This document shows, one piece after another, positions 22,316 through 31,808 of a stretch of 64,000 bases of DNA. The position numbers and the translations under genes were made by a program. The stretch is taken from contig CATQHQ010000002.1 of the NCBI GenBank assembly GCA_958296005.1, forward strand, positions 862,501 to 926,500. Reading direction: 5' to 3'. Under the pieces are notes generated by a model. That model ran no database searches. It was not told where the DNA came from and was given only the letters and a program-made list of their open reading frames with translations. The DNA is from Longimicrobiales bacterium (GTDB lineage: Bacteria; Gemmatimonadota; Gemmatimonadetes; Longimicrobiales; Gaopeijiaceae). Position 1 is the first letter of the stretch; each line of letters starts with the position of its first letter.

Positions 22316-23386
22316 TCAGCGGGGGTGGCCGCCTCCCTCGTAGTGGCGCGCAAGGGCGTCGCCGCCGAAGTCGTTCTCCAAGTCGCGCCAGACCGAGTGC
22401 ACGTGGTTGGCGTCGTTCTGCGTGTTGTCGTACTCCACCAGGAACGCGGGCGAGTAGATCCGGTAGTAGTGGCCTTGGCCGGGCTCCGTTGGACCGGCCC
22501 ATGCGAAGTGGATCTCGCTGGGCGGGATATCCTCGCGGATGCGGGTCGTCCAAGCGTGGGCGGCGTCGGGCGCCATGTTGCCCACGTACTCGGCCAACAG
22601 GCGGAAGAGCATCTGCCGCTGGTCGTCGCTCATCTCGCTGGCCGCCAACCCGTCGAACGAGTCCAGGCGGGCCTCCCGGTCCGTGCCGGTGATGATGTCC
22701 CGGGGAGCTTCCGTCGCGACGACGGCGACGGCGCGCTGTTCCCGCGACAGGCTCGCCAGCAGCGCCCGGGCCAGGTCCTCTTCCTTGCCAAGCGGCCGCC
22801 ACCCCGCCTTGGGACCCGACGCCACCCGGGCCGGGTTGGCGCCGATGAACGCGGGCCCCGTTACCGTGAGGCGGTTGGCGGGGGACGAGAAGTTGAGGGA
22901 AAGATGGTGGCCCTCGAACCGCCACGCCCAGGGGTTGGTCGGCGAGGGCGTGCCGAAGACGGCGACGTAGTATCCCTCCGGATCCCGACGTTCGGGCCGG
23001 CCCTCCAGGATCCCCAGGATCCGCTCCAGCTCGATGACGGCGTTGGCCTTCAGGTAGCCCTGGCTGCTCGTCGTCGCCCGCAGAAGCGCGTGGGCCGCGG
23101 TCCGTTGCTCCAGGGTCATCTCTCCCAGGGGCAAGCCGTTGCGCCGCCTAGGCACGAAATGCCAGTTGAAGCGCTCGTCGTCGTCCAGAGCGTAGTGGGC
23201 CTTCTCCCGAGCGGGACCGTCGAGGAGCGCGAGGAACGCCGAGGCCGCGTCCGCAGGGGTCGACGGGGCGGTCGCCGACTCTCCGGAGGCGCTTTCCGGC
23301 GCAGCGCCTCGGACCACGAGGGCGGTCCCGGCGGCGATGACGCAGGCGCCCAGGAGCCCCGCGGCGGCGCCGGCCTTGACGCTCAC
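22316..23386 (-). CDS. DUF3500 family exported protein
   Basis: A 356-residue protein with an N-terminal hydrophobic signal (residues 6-27). The body resembles DUF3500: an N-terminal FLALLDGPAREKAHYALDDDERFNWHFVP block, GLPLGEMTLEQRTAAHALLRA, WRFEGHHLSLNFS, then HFAWAGPTEPGQGHYYRIY and FLVEYDNTQNDANHVHSVW near the C terminus. The family is widespread and uncharacterised. Conserved His, Asp and Asn residues near the end could form a metal site, but that is inference. The GTG start overlaps the dipeptidase stop as GTGA. This is the last gene of a five-gene coupled operon. Confidence 0.85.
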   Translation of the reverse strand: MSVKAGAAAGLLGACVIAAGTALVVRGAAPESASGESATAPSTPADAASAFLALLDGPAREKAHYALDDDERFNWHFVPRRRNGLPLGEMTLEQRTAAHALLRATTSSQGYLKANAVIELERILGILEGRPERRDPEGYYVAVFGTPSPTNPWAWRFEGHHLSLNFSSPANRLTVTGPAFIGANPARVASGPKAGWRPLGKEEDLARALLASLSREQRAVAVVATEAPRDIITGTDREARLDSFDGLAASEMSDDQRQMLFRLLAEYVGNMAPDAAHAWTTRIREDIPPSEIHFAWAGPTEPGQGHYYRIYSPAFLVEYDNTQNDANHVHSVWRDLENDFGGDALARHYEGGGHPR

Positions 23387-24567
23387 GGTGCGCCCTCCGC
23401 CATGCGCGCCGCGACGGCCTGCACTTCGTCCAGCACCCGCAGCAAGTTGCCGCTCCACAGCTTGCCGATCTCTTCCTCCGTGTAGCCCCGCCGCACCAGT
23501 TCCAGCGTCACGTTGAAGGTCTCGGAGGCGTCGTCCCAACCGGCCACTCCGCCCCCGCCGTCGAAGTCGGAGCTGATCCCCACGTGGTCCAGGCCGATCA
23601 GGTTCACCATGTAGTCGATCTGGTCCACGAAGTCGGCCACGTCCACGTCGGGCGCTTCGACCTCGCCGCCTGCCTCAACAGCCTGCCGGCGGGCTTCCGC
23701 CTTCTCGGCGTTGACGAAACTTCGCAACGCCACGGTCTGAACCACCCCGCCGTTCTCGGCCACGGCCCTGAGCTGCTCGTCGTCCAAGTTTCGGCTCACG
23801 TCGCTGATCCCCCGTGCCGCGGAGTGGGACGCGACCACCGGCGCCTGGGTGATCTCCAGCGTCTGCATGATCGCCGCCTTCGACGGGTGGGAGATGTCCA
23901 CCATGATCCCCAGCCGGTTCATCTCGGCGACGGCTTGACGGCCCATTTCGCTGAGGCCGTCGTGGAGCCAGTTCCCGTCCCGCTCCCCGCTGTGGGCGTC
24001 GGAGAACTGGCTGGGGCCGGTGTGGGCGAGGGACATGTAGCGGGCGCCCCGCTGATGGAACTCCTCGATCCGCGACATCTCTTCGCCGACGGGATAGGCG
24101 TTCTCGACTCCGATCATGATCGCCTTCTTTCCCGAAGCGACGATGCGGCGCGCGTCCTCCGACGTCAGCGCCAGCTCGGCCCGGTCCGGTGCCAGCTCGT
24201 TCACGAGGCGGTGGATGGCGTCGAACTTGTCGATGGCGTTCGCGTAGGCGGCGGCGTAGCCCTCGTCGGTGAGGGGTCCCTGCCCGGTGTAGACGACGAG
24301 CCACGCCACGTCCAGCCCCCCCGCCTCCATCTTGGGGAGCGTGAGCTGGGTGGGCAGATCCGAGGCGTAGTTGCGCTCCGCCGTGAAGTTGTCGGTGTTG
24401 ATGTCGTCGTGGGTGTCCAGGGTGAGGACCCGCTCGTGGATGCCTCGGGCGCGTTCCACGAGCTGCTCTTCGCTTTCGTCGGCTTGTTCGGTGTCCGGCG
24501 CACAGCCCGCGACGGCGATCCCGAGAGATGCGAGGAGGGCGATCGCCGAGGTTCCTGTTGCGTTCAT
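23383..24567 (-). CDS. membrane dipeptidase (M19) lipoprotein
   Basis: A 394-residue renal-dipeptidase-type zinc enzyme that cleaves dipeptides, often with a D-residue at the second position. The N-terminal signal ends in the lipobox VAGC, so it is envelope-anchored. The binuclear metal residues are visible: HDD in LTLDTHDDINTD, Glu in MIGVENAYP, His in DISHPSKAAIM, His in VASHSAARG and Asp in GISSDFDGGGG. Both ends overlap neighbours by four bases (ATGA upstream, GTGA downstream), which is strong evidence of coupled translation. It would process small peptides released by the other exported hydrolases in this operon. Confidence 0.93.
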   Translation of the reverse strand: MNATGTSAIALLASLGIAVAGCAPDTEQADESEEQLVERARGIHERVLTLDTHDDINTDNFTAERNYASDLPTQLTLPKMEAGGLDVAWLVVYTGQGPLTDEGYAAAYANAIDKFDAIHRLVNELAPDRAELALTSEDARRIVASGKKAIMIGVENAYPVGEEMSRIEEFHQRGARYMSLAHTGPSQFSDAHSGERDGNWLHDGLSEMGRQAVAEMNRLGIMVDISHPSKAAIMQTLEITQAPVVASHSAARGISDVSRNLDDEQLRAVAENGGVVQTVALRSFVNAEKAEARRQAVEAGGEVEAPDVDVADFVDQIDYMVNLIGLDHVGISSDFDGGGGVAGWDDASETFNVTLELVRRGYTEEEIGKLWSGNLLRVLDEVQAVAARMAEGAP

Positions 24568-26483
24568 CTTGGTCCTGCTCCTGTCGGTTGGATGTAGCGT
24601 ACGATTCGTCCCTGGGAGTCCACCACGCCGATCGGCGCCTGGCGAACGTCGTTCACGAGTTGAAAGCGCGGGCCGCGGATCGGCGATCGGGCCTTAGGCT
24701 GGGGAACCGGAACCGGCTGCCCCGGGACCCGGACGCGGTAGGGGTCGGCGGCTTCGTAGCTGATCCCAAGGTAGCCGACGTCCTCCAGCGCAGCGATGGT
24801 AACTTCGCTCAAGGGGTTGGGCACGCCGGCGTCGAAGATGCCCGTCAGGAGCTCGGGGCCGAAGACCGACTCCCGCCAGTGGGTGTTGCGGGTGCCGGGG
24901 CCTCCCAGATGCTCGACGGGAACCTTCGCCCCGGGGTACTCCGCGCCGCCGGCCTGATCGAAGCGCGCGACGGCCCGTTCGCCGACGAAGTGGGTGTCGA
25001 TCCCCTCCGACGAGGCGTCCGCCGGGTTGCGCAGGAGCCCCTTGGCCTGCCACACCGTCCCGAACCCCAGGACGTGCCCCATCTCGTGGAGAACCGTCCT
25101 CTCGAAGCTCCGGTGCTCCACAAGCTGGTCGACGTCGGCGGCGTCGAAGACCATGATCCCTGCGAAGGGCAGCCCGTTGCTCTGGCGGACGTAGCACGGC
25201 CCGGCGAACGCAAGGATGCTGCCGGGCCCGTCGATCTCTTCCACCGTCACGTAGATGTCCAGGTCGTCCACGAGGCGCGCGGGCGGATGGTCCACGTCGG
25301 GGGCGCAGGCTGCCATGGCGTCGGAGGTGGCGCGCACGGGCGACAGGTTGCCGCCGATCGCCGCCTCCCAGCGCGCCTCGGCCCTGGCGAAGGCGCTCTT
25401 GGCCTCCTCGTCGATCTGGGAAGTCGGCGTGTGAACGATCCGGACGTCGAAGAACGGGGCGACGGTGACGGCGGAAAACGAGACGGAAGCGCCGGCGAAC
25501 TCGGTGGGAGTGGCGGCCGTCGCGGTCAGCGTTTGCGCCGTCCCTGCGGCCGGAGCGCCGATCCATGCGCCCGCAGCGGCCAAGCCGTCGGGGCCGGTCG
25601 TTTGCTCGGGGCCCTCCAGAGCGCCTCCGCCGCCGACCCGAAAGACGACGTGGACGCCGGGGACGCCGTTGCCGTACCGATCCTCGGCGCGCACCTGGGG
25701 GCTCACGCTCGCGGGGAACCCGGCCTCGATCCGCTGGCCGTCGCCCCGCAACGCGCGCAGGTCGGTCGGCGGGCCAGGGTCGGCGAGGGCACGGAACACG
25801 GCCGGGTTCCCCTTGACGCCCTCGCCCGCGACCGCCGCCACCAGCTCCTGAACCCCCGACTCCGTTCCCAGCGTCCATCCGTCCAGCGCCGCGCGGCCCT
25901 GGGGACCGGTGACGGTCTCGGCGCCGGCGACCGTGCCGGCGGGCGTCGCAAAGGCGACGTGGATGCCCGCCACGGGGGCGCCCCGAGCGTTGAGCACCTG
26001 CACTGCCGGGCGGACGGGAAGCCGGGCTCCGACCTGGGCTCGCTGACCCTGGCCGGACGCGATCCGCACTTCGGCCGGCACGTCGGTGGCGACGGCCACG
26101 AAGACGGCGCGAGCCGCCTCCGGCGCCTCCACCGCGACGGCTTCGATCCGCTGTTCGCCCACGCGGTCGCCCAGCGTCCAGGCACCGGCCGACGCGACCC
26201 CCCGGTCGTCGGTGGCGACCGTCGGCACGGCCACCGAGCCGGTGCCTGGGCCGGGCCGAAACTCCACCGTCGCGCCGGCCGCCGGGAGACCGGTTCGGCC
26301 CACCACGCGCACCCGAAGCTCGACGGGAAGCGCGGCGCCGATCCGGCCGCTCTGACGACTGCCGGACTCGATCACGACGGCGACGGGCTCGGCCGGGTCC
26401 GGTCCGGCCGGGTCGCCTTCGCAGGCGCCGGCGGCGACGAGAACGGCCAGTGCGCGGGCGAACGCCGGGCGGCGCACGGTCAA
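24564..26483 (-). CDS. Ig-domain zinc metalloprotease (leishmanolysin-like), exported
   Basis: About 639 residues from the TTG at 26483, which overlaps the previous stop as TTGA; a GTG at 26477 is also possible. After a signal segment (ALAVLVAAGAC) come three to four Ig-like repeats, each ending in a GR(A)xxxxWTLG motif, for example near residues 60-110 and 150-205. The C-terminal metalloprotease domain has the zinc motif HEMGHVLGFG (H466 and H470; bases 25074-25088). A likely third ligand is the His in NTHWRESVFGPEL (bases 24879-24881). The Ig repeats probably present the protease at the surface. The upstream neighbour is a paralogue lacking the zinc histidines. Confidence 0.88.
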   Translation of the reverse strand: MTVRRPAFARALAVLVAAGACEGDPAGPDPAEPVAVVIESGSRQSGRIGAALPVELRVRVVGRTGLPAAGATVEFRPGPGTGSVAVPTVATDDRGVASAGAWTLGDRVGEQRIEAVAVEAPEAARAVFVAVATDVPAEVRIASGQGQRAQVGARLPVRPAVQVLNARGAPVAGIHVAFATPAGTVAGAETVTGPQGRAALDGWTLGTESGVQELVAAVAGEGVKGNPAVFRALADPGPPTDLRALRGDGQRIEAGFPASVSPQVRAEDRYGNGVPGVHVVFRVGGGGALEGPEQTTGPDGLAAAGAWIGAPAAGTAQTLTATAATPTEFAGASVSFSAVTVAPFFDVRIVHTPTSQIDEEAKSAFARAEARWEAAIGGNLSPVRATSDAMAACAPDVDHPPARLVDDLDIYVTVEEIDGPGSILAFAGPCYVRQSNGLPFAGIMVFDAADVDQLVEHRSFERTVLHEMGHVLGFGTVWQAKGLLRNPADASSEGIDTHFVGERAVARFDQAGGAEYPGAKVPVEHLGGPGTRNTHWRESVFGPELLTGIFDAGVPNPLSEVTIAALEDVGYLGISYEAADPYRVRVPGQPVPVPQPKARSPIRGPRFQLVNDVRQAPIGVVDSQGRIVRYIQPTGAGPR

Positions 26484-28339
26484 GGCGGCGCGTCCGGAGG
26501 AAAGACGGCCACGACTGCGCCGCGGGCGTCCACGATCCGGCGCGTCCAGGGAGGACGGCGGCCCGGAAGGCGGACTCCCTGGGCGGTGCTGGAGCTGGGC
26601 ACGACGTAGCGGTCGGCGGCAGCGGCGCTCACCCCGGGGTAGCCCATGTCCGCCATCGCGCCCAACGTCACGGCGCTGAGGGGGTTGAGCGCACGGGGAA
26701 TCAGCACCGCCGTCATCAGCTCGGGGCCCAGAACCCGTTCCTGCCAGCGCCAGGCGGTGGGGCCGGCGAGGGAGTCGAGGGGTACCACCAAGCCCTGGGA
26801 TGTGCCGCCGGCCGCGGCAAAGGCGGCCCGGGCGGCGTCGCCCTGGAAGTAGGGGCCGGACGCGCCAACGCCCAGCAGGTTGGCGAACCTCCAGATCTGG
26901 GACGCGCCGAAGCCTAGGGCGTGGCCCATCTCCCGCATCGCCAAGCTCTCGAGGAGGCCGTCGCGCGCCAGGGCGGCAACATCCTGGGCGTCGATCTGCA
27001 GGACCGACACGGTGGGGAGCGCGGGACCGCCCCGGACGGCGCCCCAGCACCAGCCGGACTGGGACGCGACGCCGCCGGGTCCGTCGATCTCCGCGACCAC
27101 GGCCAGGACCATCAGGTCGTCGAAGGGGATGTTGTTCGGGAGGTCGAAGCGCACGGCGTCCCGGTCCGGGTTGCAGAAGTCCACGTTGTTCACGCTGGTG
27201 GCGAACGGCGGCAAGTCGCCGGTGACGGCTCGCTCCCAGCGGTTCTTGGCGGATTCCAGGGCGGCCAGCACGGCCGGGTCGAGCGCCGGTGCCGACGGGG
27301 GCACGATCCAGATGTCGAAGTCGGCTTCTTCGGGCACGACCGTGAGCGTCGCCGTGGCGCCCGTCAGATCGTACCCCACCGACAGCACCGTGGCGGCCAA
27401 GGTGTTGGGGGCGCCGACCTCGCGTCCCATCGTCCACAGCGACGCGGGGGCCGTTCCGTCCCGGCCGGTGTAGACGAGGCCGTCGGGCCCCCGCCCGCCG
27501 CCTGCCCGGACGTCGAAGCCGACGGCCACGTGAGGGACCGCGTTTCCGTAGGCGTCGGTCACCCGCACCATGGGAGGCGGCAGGTAGGGCCGACCGACCT
27601 CCGGCGGAGCTTCCCCGGAGTCGAGGACGATCCGCCCAGGCTGGGCCGGCGTGGCGGTCGCCTCGAAGAGCGCCGGGTTGCCGTCGATGCCGCTCCCGGC
27701 AACCGCCGCGACAATCCGCTGGGGGCCGGCGTTGGTCCCCAGCGTCCAGCTGCCCGGCGAAGCGCGCCCGTCGTCGCCGGTGAAGACTCTGGGTGCCGCA
27801 ACGCTCCCATGCTCCGCGGCGAACGTCACGGACACGTAGGGAGCGGGGCTGCCCTCTGCGTCCACGACCGCCACGGTCGGCGGCACGGGAGTTTCGGTGG
27901 CGACCTCGGCGGTTGCGCCGTTCCCGGCCGCGACGCGGACCGCGGTGGGGACGCCCGACGCTCCTGCGCCGAAGGCGACGACGCCCAGCCCGCCCGCCGA
28001 CGCCTCCAGTCGTTGCCGCCCAGGGGCGCCCAACGTCCACTGCTCGGCCGAGGCCACGCCGGCAGCGTCGGTGACCGCCGACGGCGCGCCCACGCTGCCC
28101 CCGCCCTCCGCGACTCGGAACGCCACGGCCACGCCCGACGCGCCGGCGCCCGTCGAGTCGATCACCCGCACCTGGGGCGCGACCTGCACCGGGGACCCGG
28201 CCTTGGCGACCTGCCCGTCCCCGGCGTGAAGCTCGATCGCCACCGGAGACGGGGCGTCCGGCTCGGCGGCGGAGTCGCAGCCCGCAAAGACGAAGACGAG
28301 CAGACCCGCGAGCGCCGGCGCGGACCGACGGAGCGCCAA
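26480..28339 (-). CDS. Ig-domain lipoprotein with a degenerate metalloprotease domain
   Basis: A 619-residue paralogue of the downstream metalloprotease, with the same order: lipoprotein signal (lipobox FAGC), three Ig-like repeats, then the protease-like domain. The zinc motif reads REMGHALGFG at residues 469-478, so the first histidine is Arg (codon 26933-26935). The position of the probable third ligand is also Arg (WRWQERVLGPEL, where the active copy has THWRES). The protein is otherwise intact with normal codon use, so it is probably a binding or inhibitory pseudoenzyme and not a dead gene. Its TTG start abuts the TAG stop of the amidohydrolase with no gap. Confidence 0.85.
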   Translation of the reverse strand: MALRRSAPALAGLLVFVFAGCDSAAEPDAPSPVAIELHAGDGQVAKAGSPVQVAPQVRVIDSTGAGASGVAVAFRVAEGGGSVGAPSAVTDAAGVASAEQWTLGAPGRQRLEASAGGLGVVAFGAGASGVPTAVRVAAGNGATAEVATETPVPPTVAVVDAEGSPAPYVSVTFAAEHGSVAAPRVFTGDDGRASPGSWTLGTNAGPQRIVAAVAGSGIDGNPALFEATATPAQPGRIVLDSGEAPPEVGRPYLPPPMVRVTDAYGNAVPHVAVGFDVRAGGGRGPDGLVYTGRDGTAPASLWTMGREVGAPNTLAATVLSVGYDLTGATATLTVVPEEADFDIWIVPPSAPALDPAVLAALESAKNRWERAVTGDLPPFATSVNNVDFCNPDRDAVRFDLPNNIPFDDLMVLAVVAEIDGPGGVASQSGWCWGAVRGGPALPTVSVLQIDAQDVAALARDGLLESLAMREMGHALGFGASQIWRFANLLGVGASGPYFQGDAARAAFAAAGGTSQGLVVPLDSLAGPTAWRWQERVLGPELMTAVLIPRALNPLSAVTLGAMADMGYPGVSAAAADRYVVPSSSTAQGVRLPGRRPPWTRRIVDARGAVVAVFPPDAPP

Positions 28340-31300
28340 CTACTTCGCCCCGGTTCCCGGAACGCCGGAAGGTTCCTCGTCCCACCACCACATCGGAGCG
28401 GGCTCGCGGCGTCCCGGGTGCACTTCGGCCAGCGTTTCGCCGTCGTACAGGCGGCCGTTCACCATGACCATCGAGACGCGGGCGGTGGCCCGGATGTCGT
28501 CCAGGGGGTTTCCGTCGAGGACCACCAAGTCGGCCAGCTTGCCCGCCTCCAGCGAGCCCAGGTCGCCGTCCAGCCCCAGCGCCTCCGCCCCCAGGATCGT
28601 GGCGACCCGAAGGGCGTCGTGCTCCCCGAGCCCGCCGGCCTGCATCGCCCACAGCTCCCAGTGGTACCCCAGCCCCTGAAGCTGCCCGTGGCTCCCAACC
28701 CCGGCGCGCCCGCCGGCCTCCACCAAGTCCTTGACGAAGCGCGCGTGGTCGGCGAAGACGTGCTCCTCGTCGTGGAACCACTGCGCCCGTCGTCGCGTCG
28801 CCGCGTCCACGACCGAGTGAGGCACGAACCGCCGCAGCTTGGCGTCGTCGTGGGGGTTTTCCCTGCTGTAGAAGTAGTTCTCGGCCCACGGTCCGCCGTA
28901 GGACACGAGGAGGGTGGGCGTGTAGGCCCGGCCGGCGGCGACGAAAAGCTGCACGTAGTCGTCGTGGACGGGGTAGATCGGAATGGAGTGCTCCAGCCCC
29001 GGATATCCGTCTATCGTCTCGGCCAGGTTCTGGCGGATGTTGAGGGAGCCTTCGGTGGTGGGCATCAGCCCCAGCTCCCTGGACGCCATGAGGATCAGCT
29101 GGCGGCTTCGGCGGTTTCCGGCCACGTACATCTTGATCGTCTTGGTGTCGTAGTAGCGGGCGTACTTGGACAGGAACTCCCTCGCCTCCTCCTCCGAGTC
29201 GATCATGTCCTGCCAAAAGACACCGGGGCCGGTCGAATAGACCCGAGGGCCGATCAGTTCGCCGGTCCGGACCCGATCGGCGTAGCTGAGCACGTCGGTA
29301 GTGCCGGTCTGGGGGTCGCGGGTGGTCGTGACGCCGTACGCCAAGTTGGCCAGGTACGGCCACACGTCCGACCGGTGCAGGTCGCGGGCGGGGCGCATGT
29401 GGGCGTGGGTGTCCACGAACCCGGGCACGATCGTCTTGCCCGAGGCGTCGATCGTCCGAGCGCCCTCCGGGACCGTCAGCGAACCCGTCGGACCGAGGGC
29501 GGCGATCCGGTTGTCGCGGACCAGGATCTCGCCGTTCTCCACGACCTCGCGGCCCGCCATCGTGACGATCCGCGCGCCCCTCAGCAGCACGACGCCCCGG
29601 GGGATGTCCCGTTCGGCCTGGATCTCGATCAGCGCCTCGGCGGGACGGTACGCCGGCTCGTCGTCGTCGCCTTCGCCGGAGACGTCGGCCGTCGCCGCCT
29701 CCGCAGCCGCCTTGGCCGCTTCGGCCGCTTCTGCCGCCTCCGCGGCGTCCAGGTCGTAGGTAAAGAACGCCCGACCCAGCGACCAGTGCACGGCGCGCCC
29801 GCTGGCCGCCCAAGCCGGAAACTCCCCGCCCACCTCCGTGAGCCGCCGAACGGGCACGGCCGCGTTGTCCGGGTCGCCGACGTTGATCGAAGGCGCGTCG
29901 CCGCCCACCCGAGGCACCACCGCGGTGTAGACGTGGCGCTGCACCAACGCCATCAGCAGATCCCCTCTCGGCGCCATGCGGAGCAGGGAAGGAGCGATGC
30001 CGGTCTCGCTTCCGGGGGGCGTGGCGCCCCGCACCTTGGCGTGCTCCCGCTCGTCGGTGCCGTCCCACCGGAGGGAGACCAGCAGATCGGGCGACCTCTG
30101 GAAGAAGATCCGCTCGCCGTAGGCGCCGTCCGATCCCGCAGCGGCGCCCAGTCGGGCGAAGTGCGGACCGCTCCGCCCGTCCGCAGGAGCGATCGTCGTG
30201 GCTGGGCCGTCGCCGTCGCCGTTCTCCAGCCATACGATCTCGGTCGGCGACGGCGCGCCCGAGCCGAAGCCGCCCGCCGACTCCCGGAAGTCGCTCGCGA
30301 ACCCCTTGAGCGCCACGATCCGGTCGCCGCCGGGGGACCACGCCGGGGTCACGTACACCGCGGCCTGCTCCGTAAGCCGAACCGGGTCGCCGCCGTCGGA
30401 GCGCACCTTCCGGAGGTGGCCGGCGTCCCCGTCCCACGTCGCGTAGGCGATCCACTCGCCGTCGGGGGACCAAGCGGGGTAGTGCTCGGACACGTCCTCG
30501 TCCGTGAGGCGCCGGGCCCCGGAGCCGTCGGCCGCCGCGACCCAGAGCCGGTCCAGCGCCGTGAAGGCGATCCGGTCGCCGTCGGGAGAGGGCGCCGCGT
30601 CGCGGATCTGCCGAACCGCGAAGGTGGGCGCGTCCTCGACGGGGTAGTCGAACTCCACCGCCGGACCGAGCTCCAAGTCGTGGCGAACCCGGAAGGGCAC
30701 GTCCTCGACGCCGTCGCCCTCGACGTCCAGCTTCCAGATCTTGCCGCCCCAGCTGGCCAGCAGGTGGCGGGAATCGGGAGTGAAGGACATCCCCGGCAGA
30801 AGGTCCAGCGTGCCCCTCGACTCCTGATCGTCGTGCTGGACGGGGTAGGCCAGCCATCGCTCGTCGCCGGAAGACAGCTCGCGGAGGCGGAGGCCGGTCT
30901 CGCCGTCGTGGCGGGTGCCGTAGACGAGCCATCGTCCGTCGGGCGACAGCGTGGGGCGCATCCCCGAGCCGTAGCGCGACGAGCGGGCGTAGCTGCGGCC
31001 GGTCTCCCGGTCGTACACGGCCAGCTGGTACTGCGGAAGCTGAGCGTTGTACGTCCAGTCGCCGGTGCGCCGGGAGTGCCACACCCAGCGGCCGTCGGGA
31101 CCGAACGCGGGACCCACCGTCTTGAGGTTGTCCGGCTCGCCGACCAGCTGCACGCCCGACCCGCCGTCCACATGGTGGAGCCACAGCTTGGGCAGTCCGC
31201 TCCCCCGGAAGGCGCCCTTGGCCACGACGACGTACTGGCCGTCCGGCGTCCAATCGGGAGACTCGACGCGGTTGGAGGCGCCCTCCGTGACCTGCACCGT

Positions 31301-31711
31301 GTCCGCGCCGTCGATCGACACGATCCAAGCGTTCTGGCCGCCGCTCCGGTCGGAGGTGAAGACGACCCGCGACCCGTCCGGCGAGAAGCGCGGCTGAGCG
31401 TCGAACGCCATCCCGGAGGTGATCTGAGTCGCGTCGCCCCCGCCGATCGGCACTGTAAAGAGGTCGCCCAAGTGGTCGAAGACGATCGTCCCGCCGTCCG
31501 GGCTCACGTCGAGGGAGATCCACGAGCCCACCGTCATGTCCACGGCCAGGGTGCGGCCGGCTTCGAGGGGCAGGCCGTCGTCCTCTTCCTTGGCGTCGTC
31601 GCCTCCGGCTTCCTGAGCGGCGGCCGGCAAGGGCGCGCCCCAAGAAGCCGCCGCTCCCATGAGGACAAAAGCGAGAGGCCCGATCGACTTAAGTGACGTT
31701 CGTGCGTGCAT
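28340..31711 (-). CDS. exported TolB-propeller amidohydrolase
   Basis: About 1123 residues. The start at 31711 is fixed by an AAGGGAG ribosome site (31722-31728) ten bases away and by the signal peptide it gives (LAFVLMGAAASWG to AAAQ). Residues 40 to about 690 hold WD40/TolB-type propeller repeats (DVSPDGGTIVFDHLGDL, PRFSPDGSRVVFTSDRSGG, PAWSPDGEWIAYATWDGD). An Ala/Glu linker (AEAAEAAEAAKAAAEAA) follows, then an amidohydrolase barrel with GFVDTHAHM, KTIKMYVAG, HSIPIYP and ATILGAEALGLDGDLGSLEAGK. The propeller may dock peptides or cell-wall fragments for the metal-dependent hydrolase; the substrate is unknown. It is the first gene of the five-gene operon. Confidence 0.9.
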   Translation of the reverse strand: MHARTSLKSIGPLAFVLMGAAASWGAPLPAAAQEAGGDDAKEEDDGLPLEAGRTLAVDMTVGSWISLDVSPDGGTIVFDHLGDLFTVPIGGGDATQITSGMAFDAQPRFSPDGSRVVFTSDRSGGQNAWIVSIDGADTVQVTEGASNRVESPDWTPDGQYVVVAKGAFRGSGLPKLWLHHVDGGSGVQLVGEPDNLKTVGPAFGPDGRWVWHSRRTGDWTYNAQLPQYQLAVYDRETGRSYARSSRYGSGMRPTLSPDGRWLVYGTRHDGETGLRLRELSSGDERWLAYPVQHDDQESRGTLDLLPGMSFTPDSRHLLASWGGKIWKLDVEGDGVEDVPFRVRHDLELGPAVEFDYPVEDAPTFAVRQIRDAAPSPDGDRIAFTALDRLWVAAADGSGARRLTDEDVSEHYPAWSPDGEWIAYATWDGDAGHLRKVRSDGGDPVRLTEQAAVYVTPAWSPGGDRIVALKGFASDFRESAGGFGSGAPSPTEIVWLENGDGDGPATTIAPADGRSGPHFARLGAAAGSDGAYGERIFFQRSPDLLVSLRWDGTDEREHAKVRGATPPGSETGIAPSLLRMAPRGDLLMALVQRHVYTAVVPRVGGDAPSINVGDPDNAAVPVRRLTEVGGEFPAWAASGRAVHWSLGRAFFTYDLDAAEAAEAAEAAKAAAEAATADVSGEGDDDEPAYRPAEALIEIQAERDIPRGVVLLRGARIVTMAGREVVENGEILVRDNRIAALGPTGSLTVPEGARTIDASGKTIVPGFVDTHAHMRPARDLHRSDVWPYLANLAYGVTTTRDPQTGTTDVLSYADRVRTGELIGPRVYSTGPGVFWQDMIDSEEEAREFLSKYARYYDTKTIKMYVAGNRRSRQLILMASRELGLMPTTEGSLNIRQNLAETIDGYPGLEHSIPIYPVHDDYVQLFVAAGRAYTPTLLVSYGGPWAENYFYSRENPHDDAKLRRFVPHSVVDAATRRRAQWFHDEEHVFADHARFVKDLVEAGGRAGVGSHGQLQGLGYHWELWAMQAGGLGEHDALRVATILGAEALGLDGDLGSLEAGKLADLVVLDGNPLDDIRATARVSMVMVNGRLYDGETLAEVHPGRREPAPMWWWDEEPSGVPGTGAK

Positions 31712-31808
31712 CGGCGGCGTGCTCCCTTGGCGTGCGTGCGTATCCAGCGACAATATCGGGCGGCGGCCGGTGGTCGGCTACCGTCCCGCGTCCCAGAAAG
31801 GCGGTTGC

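Noticed and set aside
24564-31643. A 2359-codon open frame on the minus strand
   Set aside because: Only the part to 26483 is coding in this frame. Upstream it is antisense or out of frame with the paralogue and amidohydrolase, whose motifs lie in other frames; open frames are common at this GC content.
26921-31696. A 1591-codon plus-strand frame opposite the amidohydrolase operon
   Set aside because: No motifs, and its composition mirrors the minus-strand genes, so it is a GC shadow.
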